A stretch of 64,000 nucleotides of DNA from JAICMB01 sp035295125 (GTDB lineage: Bacteria; Acidobacteriota; Terriglobia; Bryobacterales; Bryobacteraceae): the NCBI GenBank assembly GCA_035295125.1, contig DATGJP010000116.1:106669-170668 (forward strand), given 5' to 3'. The notes below the pieces were generated by a model. It did no database searches. It had not been told where the DNA came from and saw nothing but the letters and a program-made list of their open reading frames with translations. Below, piece after piece: positions 63,977 through 64,000 of the stretch (positions are counted from its first letter, which is position 1; every line of letters begins with the position of its first letter). Both the position numbers and the translations under genes were made by a program.

Positions 63977-64000
63977 ATGAAAGGACCTCTTTCCCATGGG
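63977..64000 (+). CDS. Possible start of a gene running off the right edge
   Basis: ATG at 63977 opens MKGPLSHG to the window end. Upstream, CTAGTTA occurs twice with five bases between (63955-63973), a possible regulator-binding element. Too little is visible for any functional call. Confidence 0.3.

Overview
The window looks like a chromosomal segment of an Acidobacteriota genome of the Bryobacterales/Solibacter type. Supporting signs are a PadR regulator of the acidobacterial type at the left edge, apparently followed by a permease start; a VWFA-related acidobacterial domain protein; a secreted protein ending in the roughly 215-residue C-terminal domain described from Solibacter paralogous families; an NHL-repeat secreted protein; an Oar-like outer-membrane receptor with an N-terminal carboxypeptidase-regulatory domain; and high-GC coding sequence. 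These family assignments come from reading the translations; no database search was run. I see no phage, plasmid, IS element or CRISPR array.

Left third (1-22 kb): a PadR regulator with a palindromic candidate operator; an MFS transporter translationally coupled to a malonyl/methylmalonyl-CoA synthetase-like enzyme; endonuclease IV; the catalytic half of a methylmalonyl-CoA mutase; a leftward four-gene MoxR/DUF58/VWA/VWA operon; maltooligosyl trehalose synthase (treY); an EAL-HDOD signalling protein; and a coupled ECF sigma / anti-sigma / Oar-like receptor operon with a very strong hairpin in the first codons of the receptor.

Middle (22-45 kb): a family 2 glycosyltransferase, PAP2 phosphatase, CrcB fluoride channel, an Ntn-hydrolase-like secreted protein, MurJ lipid II flippase and an M20 dipeptidase. 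Next come a convergent pair (NHL protein and Solibacter-type secreted protein) whose 3' ends run into each other, a CBS protein, a form II CO-dehydrogenase-like molybdenum hydroxylase operon (coxS-L-M-G plus a small secreted protein), and a giant alpha-2-macroglobulin-like protein. In the last, the position of the protease bait region is occupied by three pseudopilin (GspG)-like segments and an Oar-type regulatory domain.

Right third (45-64 kb): a serine beta-lactamase-fold hydrolase; a sigma-54 activator facing a sortase / VWA / LPKTA-anchored-protein locus, which is unusual for a diderm; a dTMP-precursor cluster (tandem ThyX-like protein, dut, dcd); and a complete leftward chemotaxis operon (cheA, cheW, soluble poly-repeat MCP, cheY, cheB, cheR, cheX, with dcd at its tail). 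These are followed by tRNA-Ala(CGC), an MFS transporter, a response-regulator/histidine-kinase hybrid, and dispersed palindromic repeats. The most unusual items are the chimeric macroglobulin, the sortase locus, the tandem ThyX-like protein and the near-exact 90-residue repeats of the MCP.
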